Source: Dromaius novaehollandiae
Lineage: Eukaryota > Chordata > Aves > Casuariiformes > Dromaiidae
Assembly (NCBI RefSeq): GCF_036370855.1
Contig: NC_088105.1
Coordinates: 12,157,619-12,221,618, forward strand
Length of the DNA: 64,000 bases
Direction: 5' to 3'
The notes beneath the pieces were generated by a model. The model was not told the origin of the DNA. It saw only the letters and a program-made list of their open reading frames with translations, and searched no databases. A program made the translations under genes and the position numbers. The number at the start of each line of letters is the position of its first letter. Positions within the stretch are counted from its first letter, which is position 1. This document shows positions 34,780 to 46,656 of the stretch, piece by piece.

Positions 34780-35340
34780 GCCTTTAACAATTTGCTGGAT
34801 TACCCATTGCAACTAAAATAACAAAGCGACAAAAGCGGAGGGCGAACAAATGTGGCATTCTGCAGCAATTAGGGCTAAACGGGAGGGAAGGGAGGGGAGG
34901 ATGAATGCACAAAGGGGAGGGCAGGGACGCGGCAGCCCAGGGCCCGGCAGGCTGCGCACGGACTGTCCTTGGGAGGCCGGGTGCGAGCCAAGGAGCGGCG
35001 AGCCGCGTGTAAGGAAACGCAGCGAGATGAAAAGGGTTATTTAAACAAGCACCGGGCAGTCCCCACAGGGCCTCCCCATCCACCCAGCCTCGGCGCTGAG
35101 CATCCAGCCGAGGTCGGCGCGCGGTTTCCCCCTCGTTGCGTCCTTTCGGGTGGGCCGTGTGTGTGGCGGGGGACGCTGGCAGGCGGCGGCAGCGGGGTCC
35201 GCTCGCAAAGGAAAGAATCCATTAATCTCCCTGGTAATTACTGCCGCATATGGATTTGCACAATTACACTCCGTTAATTGGTTATTACGGGCAAGCCAGG
35301 CTGATTGGGCAGAACGGCTGCGCTTTAACCCCTTTGCTAC
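34780..35340. promoter_or_regulatory. Orphan CpG island joined to a dense homeodomain-site cluster
   Basis: 34930-35210 is strongly CpG-rich (GGTCGGCGCGCGG, GGCGGCGGCAGCGG). It abuts 35221-35290, where ATTAAT, TAATTAC, CAATTAC, TTAATTGG and TTATTAC lie within about 70 bp, with an E-box CATATG. The left part (34780-34900) also has CAATTAG and TTTAACAAT. No coding exon of a known gene is visible. It may be a developmental enhancer or the promoter of an unrecognised transcript. Confidence 0.4.
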
Positions 35341-36860
35341 CCATGCAGGGGTCAGCCAGCTTCCCGAAACACTTTGGTATCCTCCTATAACCCCCCACAG
35401 AGGGGAGCACCACCTCACCCTCGGCCGGACACCGTGCACCCACTCCAGAGCCTGCCCTGGTGCCACAAGCAGGGTTCAGTCTTCACCTGCTCACCATCTG
35501 CTCGGGGTTTGCTGGAGATGTGGCACACATGCTCCGGGGTGCTTGAGGGACCACAAACTTGGTATTTGTTCCTTTTTTTTTTTAAAGGAGACCCAGATTT
35601 CCTGCACACTTTGACTTGGTACCCTCTATCCCAGCACAGTGGGTGACACAAGAGGAGAATCCACCCCCTGGGTTTTACTCAGCTTCTGAGCATGTCTTCC
35701 CTGATGAGATTTGCAATTTCATGCTTCTCTCCCTCAATTAAAGTCCTCAGAACAGAGGCTTTATTCAACAGTAACAAAAACTATAGCTTTGCTAAGAAGA
35801 ACTAGGCCAAAAAAGTAAAGATAAACCCCCTGCGAAGCCCCCAAAGCAGCAGGACTTCTGCCAGTCAGATGTGCAGGCATGGGGACCCATCCAGCCAGGC
35901 ATCCCTGCACCACAGCCACCTCCAGTACCACTCACAGGTGACAGACTGCTGAGATCTGACCCCAGAATGTCTTCTTCAGGAACCAACAACATTTCTGCAC
36001 ATAGCTCAGAAAGGCCAGCCAACTCCAGAGCAGTTTCTGCCGGAGTCGTATCAGAGGCTTCCCTTTAAAAAGCCACAACGAGAAAGCAAACAAGAGCATC
36101 GCAGCAAATCCATGGGGCAGCAGGACCCATTCAAGGCAAGAGCCACACTCGGCAGCCACCTCCACCAAGGACAAGGCCAGCATTTGCATCCCATCATGCC
36201 AGAGCCACCTCAGCATTTTCAAGCTCCCAGCCATATGATGCTCCTCCTCAAAGGAGGGCATGCAGACACCAGGTCTGGTGGCCCACCTCACCCAGAGGTA
36301 CCAACCCTGCTGCCTTATGGCCAGCAACGCACCACTGCACCAGGCTGTGCCTCTCCACCTGGCACTTTCAGTGCTACTCCCATTTATTGTGCTATTGTTC
36401 CAGTTTACCAGCAATTTCCTCTCTGGCCTCATTGCCATGCACGTGGGGGAGCCCCCAGTTACCACCCCACTTCCCCATCCTCTTCCTTCCCCCCAGGCCA
36501 GCCTCACACCTCTCCCCAGGGAGGCAGCAATCCCTTGGTGATAGGATCTCCCTCAGCATGAACAGGGGACTCACAGGAAGAGCAGAACAGCACCAGGCAT
36601 CAGGCAGGGCACACAAGGAGGACTTTCAGCTGTATTTCGAAATCAGCCCAGCTGGCAACTGCAGTAGGAGCCAGAAGAGAAACCAAGCAGGATCCATTCA
36701 CCAGGAGCTCAAAATCACAGCAAGAAATGGGAGATCCAACTGTAAACCACCTCCTAACCTCACCCACTGGGTAGAAAAGCCCACAGGTGGCCAGCCTTGG
36801 ATTTTCAGCTGGAGTAGATCAAGAGGAGATTCAAAACACCTGCAACACACCCACAAGCAC
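35341..36860. other. Intergenic, no gene seen
   Basis: Unique-looking, moderately GC-rich DNA with frequent CA/TG steps and no exon or repeat that I can identify. Confidence 0.5.
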
Positions 36861-36943
36861 ATGCACGCACGCACCCATGCACGCACCCATGCACGCACCC
36901 ATGCACGCACCCCTACCCCCCTACCCCCTACCCCCCCCCCCCC
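36861..36943. repeat. 12-bp minisatellite (ATGCACGCACCC)n followed by C-rich tract
   Basis: About 3.5 copies of a 12-bp unit at 36871-36912, then CCCCTACCCCC-type repeats ending in a long C run. The C-rich part could form an i-motif or G-quadruplex. Confidence 0.9.
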
Positions 36944-39785
36944 GCTACCCACACCCACACGCTTACACCCCTTACCTATATTCCTACCCCTTCCCCTACT
37001 GCTGCAGGACTCCCTGCTGCAACACTGCAGGTCCAGCCAAGGAGACATCTCCCCTTCATCAGCTAATTAAAGGGCTTTTCCTGCCCCCTCTCTGCTGCAA
37101 GGAACAGGCTAGCAATAAAACAATCTTCTCCCCACAAGGTCACTGGAGTAACAGGAAAATAGCAGCAGGACGTGCTCCTTTTTTTAACTCATCTCAGTCA
37201 GAGCAAGTCCTTGGGAAATTCAAAGAAGCAAATTGAAGCGTTAAGGTGTTTTCATTATAGATTTTGTGTACATACATGCACACACGTGTGTACACGCTGT
37301 GCCCCTTTCTCAGCTACACATGCACTCATGCACATGCTGTGACTGTCTGCCGGCCCCCCGGGCTGCTCAGGGCGATCCATTCCCCAAGGGCCAGGTGATA
37401 CCTGTGTCCGTGTCCCTTATTCTGGCTGTTGCTGCTACTGGGGACAAACCCCTTGTCAGAGGGACTGGATCCCCGTACTGGTGCCACTGTACCCTGGCAC
37501 AGAGGGAAGGGGAGCATGTAAGCACAGACCCTGCTGCCTCGACCAGATCCAGCTCTGACTGGCTGAGTCCAAAGCTCTTCCTCTCTCTTTCTAAACTGTC
37601 TGAATCTTGTGAGTACAGGATTTTTGCAATCCGATCCTGTTAGCAGCCACCTAAAAGAGATGCTTCCTTGCCATTAGATCTCTGCCCTTCCTGTCAGTCT
37701 TTAAAGAGAGCCTGCAAGGTGCGGGGTTTGTTGGAAGGGGGCAAAATTGTGTGGTTTCACCCGCAGCTTCAGAAACTCCAAGTCATGTCTTTCCTGGCTT
37801 TGCAGGGGAGTTCTTTGCAATCCCTTGGAAGGTCTCATGTTGTAACAGTACTTGAAAGATACCTATCCTTCTTGTTCATTATTTGTTTCACAGTCCCACT
37901 GGGTCAGCCTGTCATGCTTCTCATCAGTGGAGAGCAAAGCCAGACCTTCTGTTACCATCACTGGTTCAGCCAGTGCTTGCTGCAGCCAACAGCTCAGGCC
38001 TCGAGATACCGCTCCCTCAGGCTGCTTGAAGGGGCTCCCCAGCCTGCTGTTCACCTGGTTTTGCAGCAGCAGCCCTGCAAGCTCAGCAGTTCAGCCCTGC
38101 AAGCCTTAGAGGTGACATCGAGGAGCTGGGTCAGCCCTTCGGCTTGCAGGTCTAAGGTCGAGAGGCAATGATGAGCATGGAGACAAAAGGAGAAGCCAGT
38201 CCAGGACACTACTGCACGGGTCTCACCCATGGCTCTGATGCATGAGGCAGAGGACAGCAAGCAGGGGCATTCACAGCCTGTCCCCTTGAGGCACCACAAA
38301 TGCCCTCCAAGAACCAAGACCATCACTGCTGGCCTGGACAGCAGCTGCCTTCAGGATGGACCTCGCACACTCTGACTGTTCACACTGCATCCACCTGACC
38401 ATGTTGTCATGGAAGGCTCCCATCACCCACATACCTGTCCAATGAGAAATTTTTCTCTTCCTATTTTCTGTCCTTTTCTCTAGCACCCAGAAGTGCAGCC
38501 TTAGCAATACAACTTCAGTGAAGAGTCAGCTAGCACCAACAGCCAGCGTTTGGCTGGCACGTAGCAGGGCAAGAGCAAGGGGTCAGGCTCTGAAGAGAGC
38601 AGCAGTGATTTCCTGGTTCCCTGACTTCAGTGCAGCAGAAGTTTCTTCCTCGCACGAAAGCTAGCTCCAAGCTAACCAGCCAAAAAGGAACATCTTGTCT
38701 ATTGAAAAGGCAGCATCTCCCAGCTCCCCAAGAGTTTCTTCAGACATGTGTGAGCTCTGCTTTGAGAAAGAGAAAAGCAGGCAGCCCCTGCACCCATGAA
38801 AGGTTGCCGATCCCTGCCATAAACCAATCACCGCTGCAAAGTTCAGAATGAATCTTCAGAGCTGTCAAAGGAAAGATCGGGCAGAACCTGCAACCGTGGT
38901 TAAAAAGGTCAACTGGGAAAAGTCAGGACAGGAAGGACGCATGCTTTATTGACAGATGCAGAGTGGAACAGATTAACCTGTTAGTACCCGTGAGTTGTTT
39001 TGGCAGCACACACTAGACTTCACATCTGGGCCTTCTCAGCTATAGCTGGTGATAAATCTGTTGCAGATCATTACCAGACAACAGAGGCTGAGGATGAAGC
39101 TTGAAACTGGGACTGGTGCTGAGCATCAGGCAGGGCTCTTCTACAGCCTTCCTTCATGCTGCGGGATCAGAGAAGACTAGTGGGGTGGAAGCCTTTGGCA
39201 CTCTTGACCCAGACCAGCTTTTTAGGTCTCTGAGCCTTGGACAATAGTGTCTCTCTGTCCTTTCACTTACAGGGACACCTATTTGTCCAGGTTTTTCGGT
39301 AGGAAACAGAGCTGCCTGCATCCACACATTTGCTCACAGTATCTCATATATAGCGAGTCACTCCAGTAAAAGGCCAGGGAATCTTGCAAAACCGATGGAA
39401 CTTGACCAAAACTCCTCCCACCCTGGGAGCACTTCAGAGTCTAGATGTGTCGAGTTTTTGGAATATTGTAAAAAAAAAATAAAAATAAGGAATACAGTAA
39501 TTCCTCAATGCCCCAAGTAGTTACAACATCAGTTCTGCCCCACAGAGATGTACCAGGGATGTCTCATGGGCCACACATCAGCACCTGAGGACACCCCCCA
39601 GGAGCAGCTTGGCCACACTGTGCTGGGCTCTACGGACAGCCTGGACCATGCACCTATGCTGGAAATGCACAGGACTCACAAAGGGAGCCTCGCATCAGTG
39701 CTGTGCACCAGCTCCCGGGTAGGTGAGTCCCAGATGCCCACAATTTGGTACAGCGAGGGACAGAAATAAGGAGAGCCAGGTCTCC
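36944..39785. other. Intergenic, no gene seen
   Basis: No recognisable exon. A short A-rich tract lies at 39470-39487. Confidence 0.5.
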
Positions 39786-39860
39786 TCCAGGGACTCTCTG
39801 ATGTCTAATCAGGCACACCGTCCTGCTGCAGATTTTCCGTACTGGTGAGGTCTTTCTCCC
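39786..39860 (-). pseudogene. C2H2 zinc-finger relic C
   Basis: The minus strand reads RKICSRTVCLIRHQRVP, which aligns residue for residue with the finger pattern GKSFSRSSNLIRHQRIH. In another frame just upstream it reads GERPHQYGKS, the usual linker and start of a finger. The frame change and lost His and Cys show it is decayed. Confidence 0.55.
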
Positions 39861-40688
39861 TCTTTGAACACAACTGCCTCCAGCACTGACACCCTCTATC
39901 ACATCCACTTGCAAACAGCCCACAGATTTACAAGTTGTTCGGGGCAGATAACGTCTGGTTTCCTTGGTGAGCCAATTAAAACATGATGGCACTTCATTCA
40001 GGTCGCTGGGTGCCAGACCCTCTTCCAGGCTGAGGAGGAAGCTCCGTCAAGCACTACAGGGAAGTGGGACAGAGAGCTGTGGGACACGTGCGGGCTGAGG
40101 ACTGCGATTACTGCAACTCCTGCACACAAGTCCCACTGATAGCAGCTCCCGGCTTAGAGCCATGGGAGGACTATGTCTGATTTTTTTTCCAAAATCACCT
40201 CTCAAACACATTGGGAGCAGCTGCTGGGGCTGAAATTGGGCTGCATGAAGCAATCCAGGAAAAATGCAAATTGTAAAAAGGATCACCCTGTTCTCATACG
40301 GGAAAGAGGCCAAACCTGGCTGGGGAATGTCTGGTGACCAAGAGTTCAACCTGGTGCTGCAGGGTGTAGAGAGCCAGACAGGCAGCCCCCAAGGCAATAT
40401 TACATCCAAAATCTCCCGGTGCATCCTTGATGCTAACTGATTGATATTGATTCATGAAATATTTTTACTAAGAAAGCAGCAAGTTAAGTTGCTGTTTTAA
40501 ATTGTGTGTGATTGGAAATATATAAAGGCAAGAAAATATATTCCTTTTGGTCAGGGTATATTTACACATATTTTGTAAAGAGCTCACACTCAGTGGAGGT
40601 AGTGAAACACGTTGGGTCAGTTCAAAACACAAGGCGAGTTCAAGCTGCTCTGAGGTGAATTAGACCATTTTGACTTTTTCCCCATGGA
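39861..40688. other. Intergenic, no gene seen
   Basis: No exon or known repeat was recognised; AT content rises towards 40450-40600. Confidence 0.5.
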
Positions 40689-40765
40689 ATTCTCTCTCTC
40701 TCCCTCTCTCTCTCTCTCTTCCTCCATACATACATGTATATACACATATATACATATTTAATATA
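40689..40765. repeat. CT microsatellite followed by TA/CA-rich repeat
   Basis: An imperfect (CT)n run at 40691-40721 continues into ATACATACATGTATATACAC and further TATA/CATA units. Confidence 0.9.
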
Positions 40766-41009
40766 TTTGACAACAATCAACATTTATCCAGGGCCAATTT
40801 CAATTTTTGGAAAAACAACACTGTGTAAAAAGTATTATTCTCACAGAAAATTCCTGGCTAGTTTTACATACAACTTCCAGCAGTGTTTTATTAACCTTTA
40901 TGAACTGATCCACAGAATTCCTTCAGTATAAAACATTGCAGCCCTCACTCCCAAGCACAGTATCCCAGTCCACACTCCAGACACTTTTCTTGTCCTCCAG
41001 TGTGAGAGG

Positions 41010-41185
41010 AAAGCACAGACTCACAGAAAACAGATCTGGCAGGGATCTCGTCAGCTCATCATACCCATCTGCCTGTCCCAAATCAGGACCAGAGACATTC
41101 AGTGATGGAGATGCCACCTCTTCCCCAGCCATCTGTGCCACTGATGCTGTTAAATAGCTATTCCCAGTGCCTCACCTGAGCCCTC
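41010..41185 (-). mobile_element. Degenerate CR1-like LINE 3' end
   Basis: On the plus strand, a decayed CACAGACTCACAGAAA stretch is followed by GGCAGGGATCTCGTCAGCTC. Then come GTGATGGAGATGCCACCTCTT and TTCCCAGTGCCTCACC. This is the order seen in reverse-complemented avian and reptilian CR1 3' ends. It is well diverged, and the assignment is by eye. Confidence 0.45.
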
Positions 41186-43919
41186 CTTCCTGCAGTGCAT
41201 GTTCATGATTTTTTTGGCTTGCCTCTTATAGGACCCTTCCACTACTCCCTCTCTGTTTACACAGGTTTTCCTTGATTTTGAAGACTTCTCTTGCTCCTTG
41301 CTCTGCCCCTCACTAAGCAGCAATAGTTGTTCAGCCTTTCGTTGAAAGCCCTGACCCCTAGCCTTCTGACCAGCCTTCTTACTGACTTTCTCACGGATCC
41401 ATGGGTCCGTACCTAGCAAACAACATGTCCCACGCAGCTCTCATCAGTCCTGTACATCTCCTCAACAAGCTCAAGAGAATAAACTACACTGAGAGTAATA
41501 GGTGAGTGCAGCACAGTGCTACGAGCGTTTCTTTCCAAAACCTGCACTGAATGAAACTCCCATGGAGGGACAGCTTGGTTGGCACCTACTACCATGGGAG
41601 TAGCATGCCCAGGAGGCCAGCAAGCCCCATTGCTCAGCGGTGGCCACAGAGCATCTCACCAGCCTCTCCACACAGCTCCTCAATGCAGAACTGAGCCCAC
41701 TGTGCCAGAGACTGCGGGGTCAGTCCAGCCCAATTCCCGGGGGTGAGGGCAAGAACTTACAGAAATGAGGGAAGGAGCCCATCTCCAGGGAATAAGGAAC
41801 CTGTGTGCCCGGCTGCATTTCCAACCTGCGTCCTGTCTCTTCAGTGGACTCAACCATGAAGGGATGTTTGGGATCAGCTCTCCCAGCTGTGCTGGGCTGT
41901 CGGAGAAGGATGGGATCAGAAAGAAAGGAGCCTTTGCTTGTTACAAACCAGCATCCTCACGATCTGTCCTAAGTTACAAATTTACCTCCCAGACCTTGAC
42001 CAGGGCTGGGGTTTCCTGTGTTTGCTCTTTGGGCTCCTCTCTCTTTGGAAAGCAGGAGGTGTTGCAATGTGGAGGGGGAGGGCTGGCTGCGCGGGCTGGC
42101 TGGGGTGGGACGTGCTTGGTGTGTGGTGGGAAAGAGTCGGTCCAAAGTGACTCCGCTGAGAAAGTGTCTCCTAGAAGCAATTTCTTTTCTACCTGTGGCT
42201 CCTGATGGAAGGAAACCAAGCAAAGCGCTGTCATCCCGTCACGAGCAGCCATGGGTCATGCCCAGCCTACCTGACTTCCAGACTGTGATAACTTCTCTCC
42301 TTTGAACTCTTATCATGGATCCATAACTTATCCATCTCGCTTCTGCTTTCCTCTTTCTCTCTTCCTTTCTCTCTGCCAGCTGGCCGTTTTTCTCTTGTCT
42401 GTAAACATACCCACTCTATCTGATAGCAAACTTTGCTGTCAAAAAAAAAGGTGATTGTGTTAGCCACATCCCCCCTAAATTCCATCGGAGACTAGGAATA
42501 ATTGGCTTTTGCCTCTGAGGACCATGGGGGCAGGTGACAAGGGGCAATGCATTCCTGGGCAGCATCACTAGCTGCATACAGGTGAGCTGGACGGACCCTT
42601 GTGTCTACAAAGGTTTCAGAACAAGACAACCAGCCTGTGCTGTGACCAGTTTTTCTTGTGCTGAATTTGGACCCTCTGATTTCACCCCTGTGCCTACTTG
42701 TCTCTGTTGCACCCTCAAACCGTCTGCCTGCATTTTCCCTCCTTGTTTGCCAGTGCTAATGGAGAGGAGCTGCAAGCAAACAACATTCCTGTCCCCTGTC
42801 TGCACGGATAATCTCGGGATCTGATCTCCTCCGTGCTCCCCTTCAGGCTCTGTCAACACTGCCGGGGTTGCGGAGGGCAGGATTGCGCTGCCTTTGCAGC
42901 CCCATCCCGTACACTTTGTGCTGCCCAGCCCAGCACGCTGCACAAAGAATATTCCTCCAGGGGCTGACTCAGACCTCGGAGGGCTTTCAGGCACCTCCCT
43001 CCCCTGGATCTCTCCATGTTTATGGCAACAAAACATGCAGGTCCCAGAGTGATTTCTGCTTCCAGAGGCTTTCAGAAACCAGAGCTTCTGCACTGCTGTA
43101 GTCCCCTCAGACCATCAGACAAGCATTGCTGAAGCCAAGGTGGACCACGCAGCCCCTTCCACATCAGCACCAGCCGCAGGGACGTCTCCCGCAGGAAAAC
43201 TGGCTGCAGGAAACCAGGCAGGCAGAGCTTGCAGGAGCGCCAAACTGCTGTTTTGAACTTACATTTTCAGGAAAATCTCCATCTGAAGTTGCAACAAATA
43301 CCCCAAATTCAAGTTCTCACACAGCTGAAACCCTGTAGGATAGTCTGGACTTGAGCCAGGAGGTGTGAAAGAGACACAGAAACACAGGATACTCCGTGGC
43401 ATCAACTCTGAGCCTCTTTAGGAGTCGTAGACATCCAGCCTGCTGTCTGCTGCCTCTTCTCCCCACAAACGTCATCCCTCTTATATCCTTACACTGTTGT
43501 GAGATGGGGCTAAACTCCCTTCCTTATTACTATCTAGGAAGGGGTACCCACCAGTCAGAGCAATAGCTGGGGACTCCAGATCCTCTCAGTCCTGCCACAG
43601 ACCTTGCAGATTCACTCAGCTTTCCCTCTCCAGTTCCCACAGACGGCAAGATCTCTGGGCCCTGAGCCATGGTGCTCCAGTGCTCAGACCTAACATCTCC
43701 AAAAGCATGGAGCCACTCCAAAACTGAGGCTGCAGTGTTAGATGGCACTTTTAATTATATCACAGGAGCCGGAAGAAAACCTATGCAACAGTTCTGTTTC
43801 AAAATCTTAAACCTTGGCTCAGATCACTTTGCATGGCTGCGAGACTGTGAGCAGAAGTAGCAGGACATGAACTCTGCAAGCACACAAAGGAGCTGAATCA
43901 ATGTCCTGCTGATGCAGCC
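41186..43919. other. Intergenic, no gene seen
   Basis: A Lys-rich open frame (41150-41419, minus) adjoins the CR1-like relic but resembles no protein I know. No other feature was supported. Confidence 0.5.
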
Positions 43920-44290
43920 TTGTAAAATAAGCTAATGATGGACAGGCCTGCAGGTTTTCATATGCGAAGGAAGGATTTACAGTGATACCAAAGGAATTAT
44001 TTCAGCCCCACAGTGACAATACCCACCCGCTTCCTTATTATATTTTATTGATCTTACCCTAAATACATGTGGCTGGAGGAAATGATGCATAAATTACTAA
44101 CAAGTTAATTTCTTGCTCCAACACAGACTCACAACAGACCTTTGAAGGGAAACCAGGAAAGACAATGTGTGAAAGGATAAAGGCAGTGAGACAAGCTTGG
44201 ATGTAATAATCCCATGTGAATGATTATTGCTGCAACTAATGTAATCTAATAATGAAGAATTTACGCCAGATGTCCCCGGAATATGCCAGG
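43920..44290. promoter_or_regulatory. AT-rich cluster of homeodomain-type cores, candidate conserved element
   Basis: GCTAATGATG, GGAATTATTT, TTATTATATTTTATTGATC, GCATAAATTACT, GTTAATTTC, TGATTATTG, CTAATGTAATCTAATAATG and similar cores recur over 370 bp. There is no open frame of note. Enhancer function is inference from motif density. Confidence 0.28.
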
Positions 44291-46630
44291 CAGACTCGAG
44301 ATTCAGCAATGCTTCCATTTCTAAGGAAACCTTGTTAGGAGGAAAAAAAATACTACTGATAATTCATCAAATGAGAGGCTGTAGACCTTCGTAGACAGAG
44401 CTGTAATAAAAGCGTGCTTTGCAAAGCTTCCTGGGAGTGTTTTCATTACACCTGATTGCCAATTTGTTTTCAGGTAAAGTTTAAGATGTTGGTCTTGGCC
44501 TAGAAAATGCCTAATTCTGGGGTCAGCCATTTAGAAGCCCATTTTGCAGCAGGCAGGCTGAGGACAGGCCTGGAGAAGAATGGACAGCCCTCCAGGTGTT
44601 TCGTGGAGACCTGAACTAGAACAAAATTGTTGCCCAAAGAGCAGATGAGGGCTGGAATGCCTTTATTTCAAATCCAGCACCGAATGAATGCTCCTCTGGC
44701 CCAGGGACAGGCAGAGTTAACATATCGAGGTGTGAGGACAGCAGGAATGCTGCCAATGGACCCTGATTTCCATGGTGTGTTAGGCAATCGCAGCTGAACA
44801 AGACAGCTGGCAGCAACATTTCCTCTTCATTCAGAAACTCACGTTTAAAAAAATGTGTAAACCACAGTTTTCTCTCTTCTTCCTTACCTCTCTTGCTTAT
44901 TCATGACCTCTTTGAAGGCATTTCATACAATCATTCCAAACATCTATCCTGATCACACTTTGGGGTTTTAACTCCTGTTCATAGTTCTTCCTTTTTAATC
45001 ACTGGTATTTAAGTAACTCTAACAGGAAGAAGAAGGAAGGGAAGTTTTAGCAAGACCCAGATCCACCAAAACACAAAACACTGCATTCAACATGAAAGAT
45101 TTGTTTGAGCCCCGTTAACTTAATTGGGACTTAGCATCTTGTTCATTAGCTGTTTTTGCAGAAGACCCAGAGATCTCCATAGCAAACATATGTGGCTCCA
45201 GTAATGAGTCATGGGCACTGAACGAACATGGTGTCATTGTGTCAAAATCACAGCCTTGGTGCTTCTGCTGTGATCCCCCTTTGCCAGCTAGTTTGGTAGC
45301 GTAGGTTGCTTATCTATGACAAAATATACTTCATCGGGGTTCTTTGATCTGTGCCTGTGTGCTGCTGTTTTGTGCCAAGAGGCATGCAGCAGCTCCAAAG
45401 GATTTTTCAAACAATAATACAAACATAGCTGCACTTAGGACTTGCAAACCCGGATTGTAGCCAGTTCGTACGTCAGATGCCAGCATGCCTTGAAAACAGG
45501 ACCAAAGATCAGGCCTAATTTTAGTAAGCCTTCAGGCTCTGCATCCCCTGACTGTGCTTGCTTTGATGAAACACAACCATAGGAGGAAAGAAAGAAAAAG
45601 CCCAGCTGGCACCTGCTGGGAGGGCAGGGAAGGGGAGTCTGGTAGACATGAGGTTCCTACAAGGATTGCCAACGCTACTACATGTCTGTTTGGCTTTTGG
45701 GGCAGCATGGTGAATCCAAAGGCGACAAACATTTGGCTTTGCTGGCCCAACACAGAGGACATGCACCCAGGTCAGATGCCGCACTCTTCCTTCTCACTCG
45801 CTGGCCTGCACCTCTCAAAGCAGCTGTATCTGGTGTGCTTCAAGTCTCAAGCCCCAGAGCTTCAAAAAAGGTCCAGGCTCTGATGGGTTGAAGCATGCTA
45901 CTAGGACATGGGAATAGCTGCTCCTTGCAGATAACAAGCTGGCCAGCTGGGGCCTGGCTTGAGCCACACAAGACATCTGGATGACCCTGATTTCAAACTT
46001 CAGTTCAGAGTACAAAACAAGGCACATGATTTTTGTTAGAGGACACCTTTCAATCCCAAGAACATTTGAGGTGTCGGTAGTATCTTTAGGACAACCTTAT
46101 TTACAATTCAGTGTCATGAAAGGAAAAGTGGGAGTGCTTTTGTTTCTCAAATACTTTCAGTAATGAACAGGGATTATTTGTAGTGACAAAACTTGAGTCA
46201 AAGAAGCTGCCTGATCATCTAAAGAGGTTAGTAAAGATTCTTGACTGTCCTTGTTCTTGGTCTGGAGTCTTGAAGAAAGCCCAGTTGTGCTCTTTTAACA
46301 ACTTTAACAAGATGCTAAATGCTCTTTAACAAGTGCATTTAGGGTGTTCTTTTTCTTTCACCAGTCAGGATGCAATTTCTTTCTATAAATATCTAGTGGT
46401 TTTACTGTGCCATTGAGCACGCAGGTGAGCTGGCTGGATACATTTATCAGCTGACCACCTGCAGCCTGAATGATTCATTCCCCCTGCAGCAGCAATCTGC
46501 AAGTAACATCCTCTGATAGAGGTTAGGTAGGCAAGCCAAACCGCTGGGCTGTGATAGTCCCTGCTAGCTTTATAAACCCCTTCCTCTCACCCGCTGTCTC
46601 TCCGGAAAAGGCTGCAGCACCTATCTGGAA
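44291..46630. other. Intergenic, no gene seen
   Basis: No exon, repeat or regulatory cluster that I can support. Confidence 0.5.
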
Positions 46631-46656
46631 AGGGGGGGTGGGGGGAGAGGGGGTGC
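46631..46656 (+). other. G-quadruplex-forming motif
   Basis: G7-T-G6-AGA-G5 in 25 bp. The longest run can supply two G-tracts, so a four-tract quadruplex with short loops is possible on the plus strand. Confidence 0.6.

Noticed and set aside
36387-37070. 227-codon open frame rich in His, Ala, Arg and Pro
   Set aside because: It reads through the 12-bp minisatellite and C-tract and is an artefact of the repeat.
41150-41419. Lys-rich 89-codon frame as a LINE reverse-transcriptase remnant
   Set aside because: It has no reverse-transcriptase or endonuclease motif; adjacency to the CR1-like 3' end alone is not enough.
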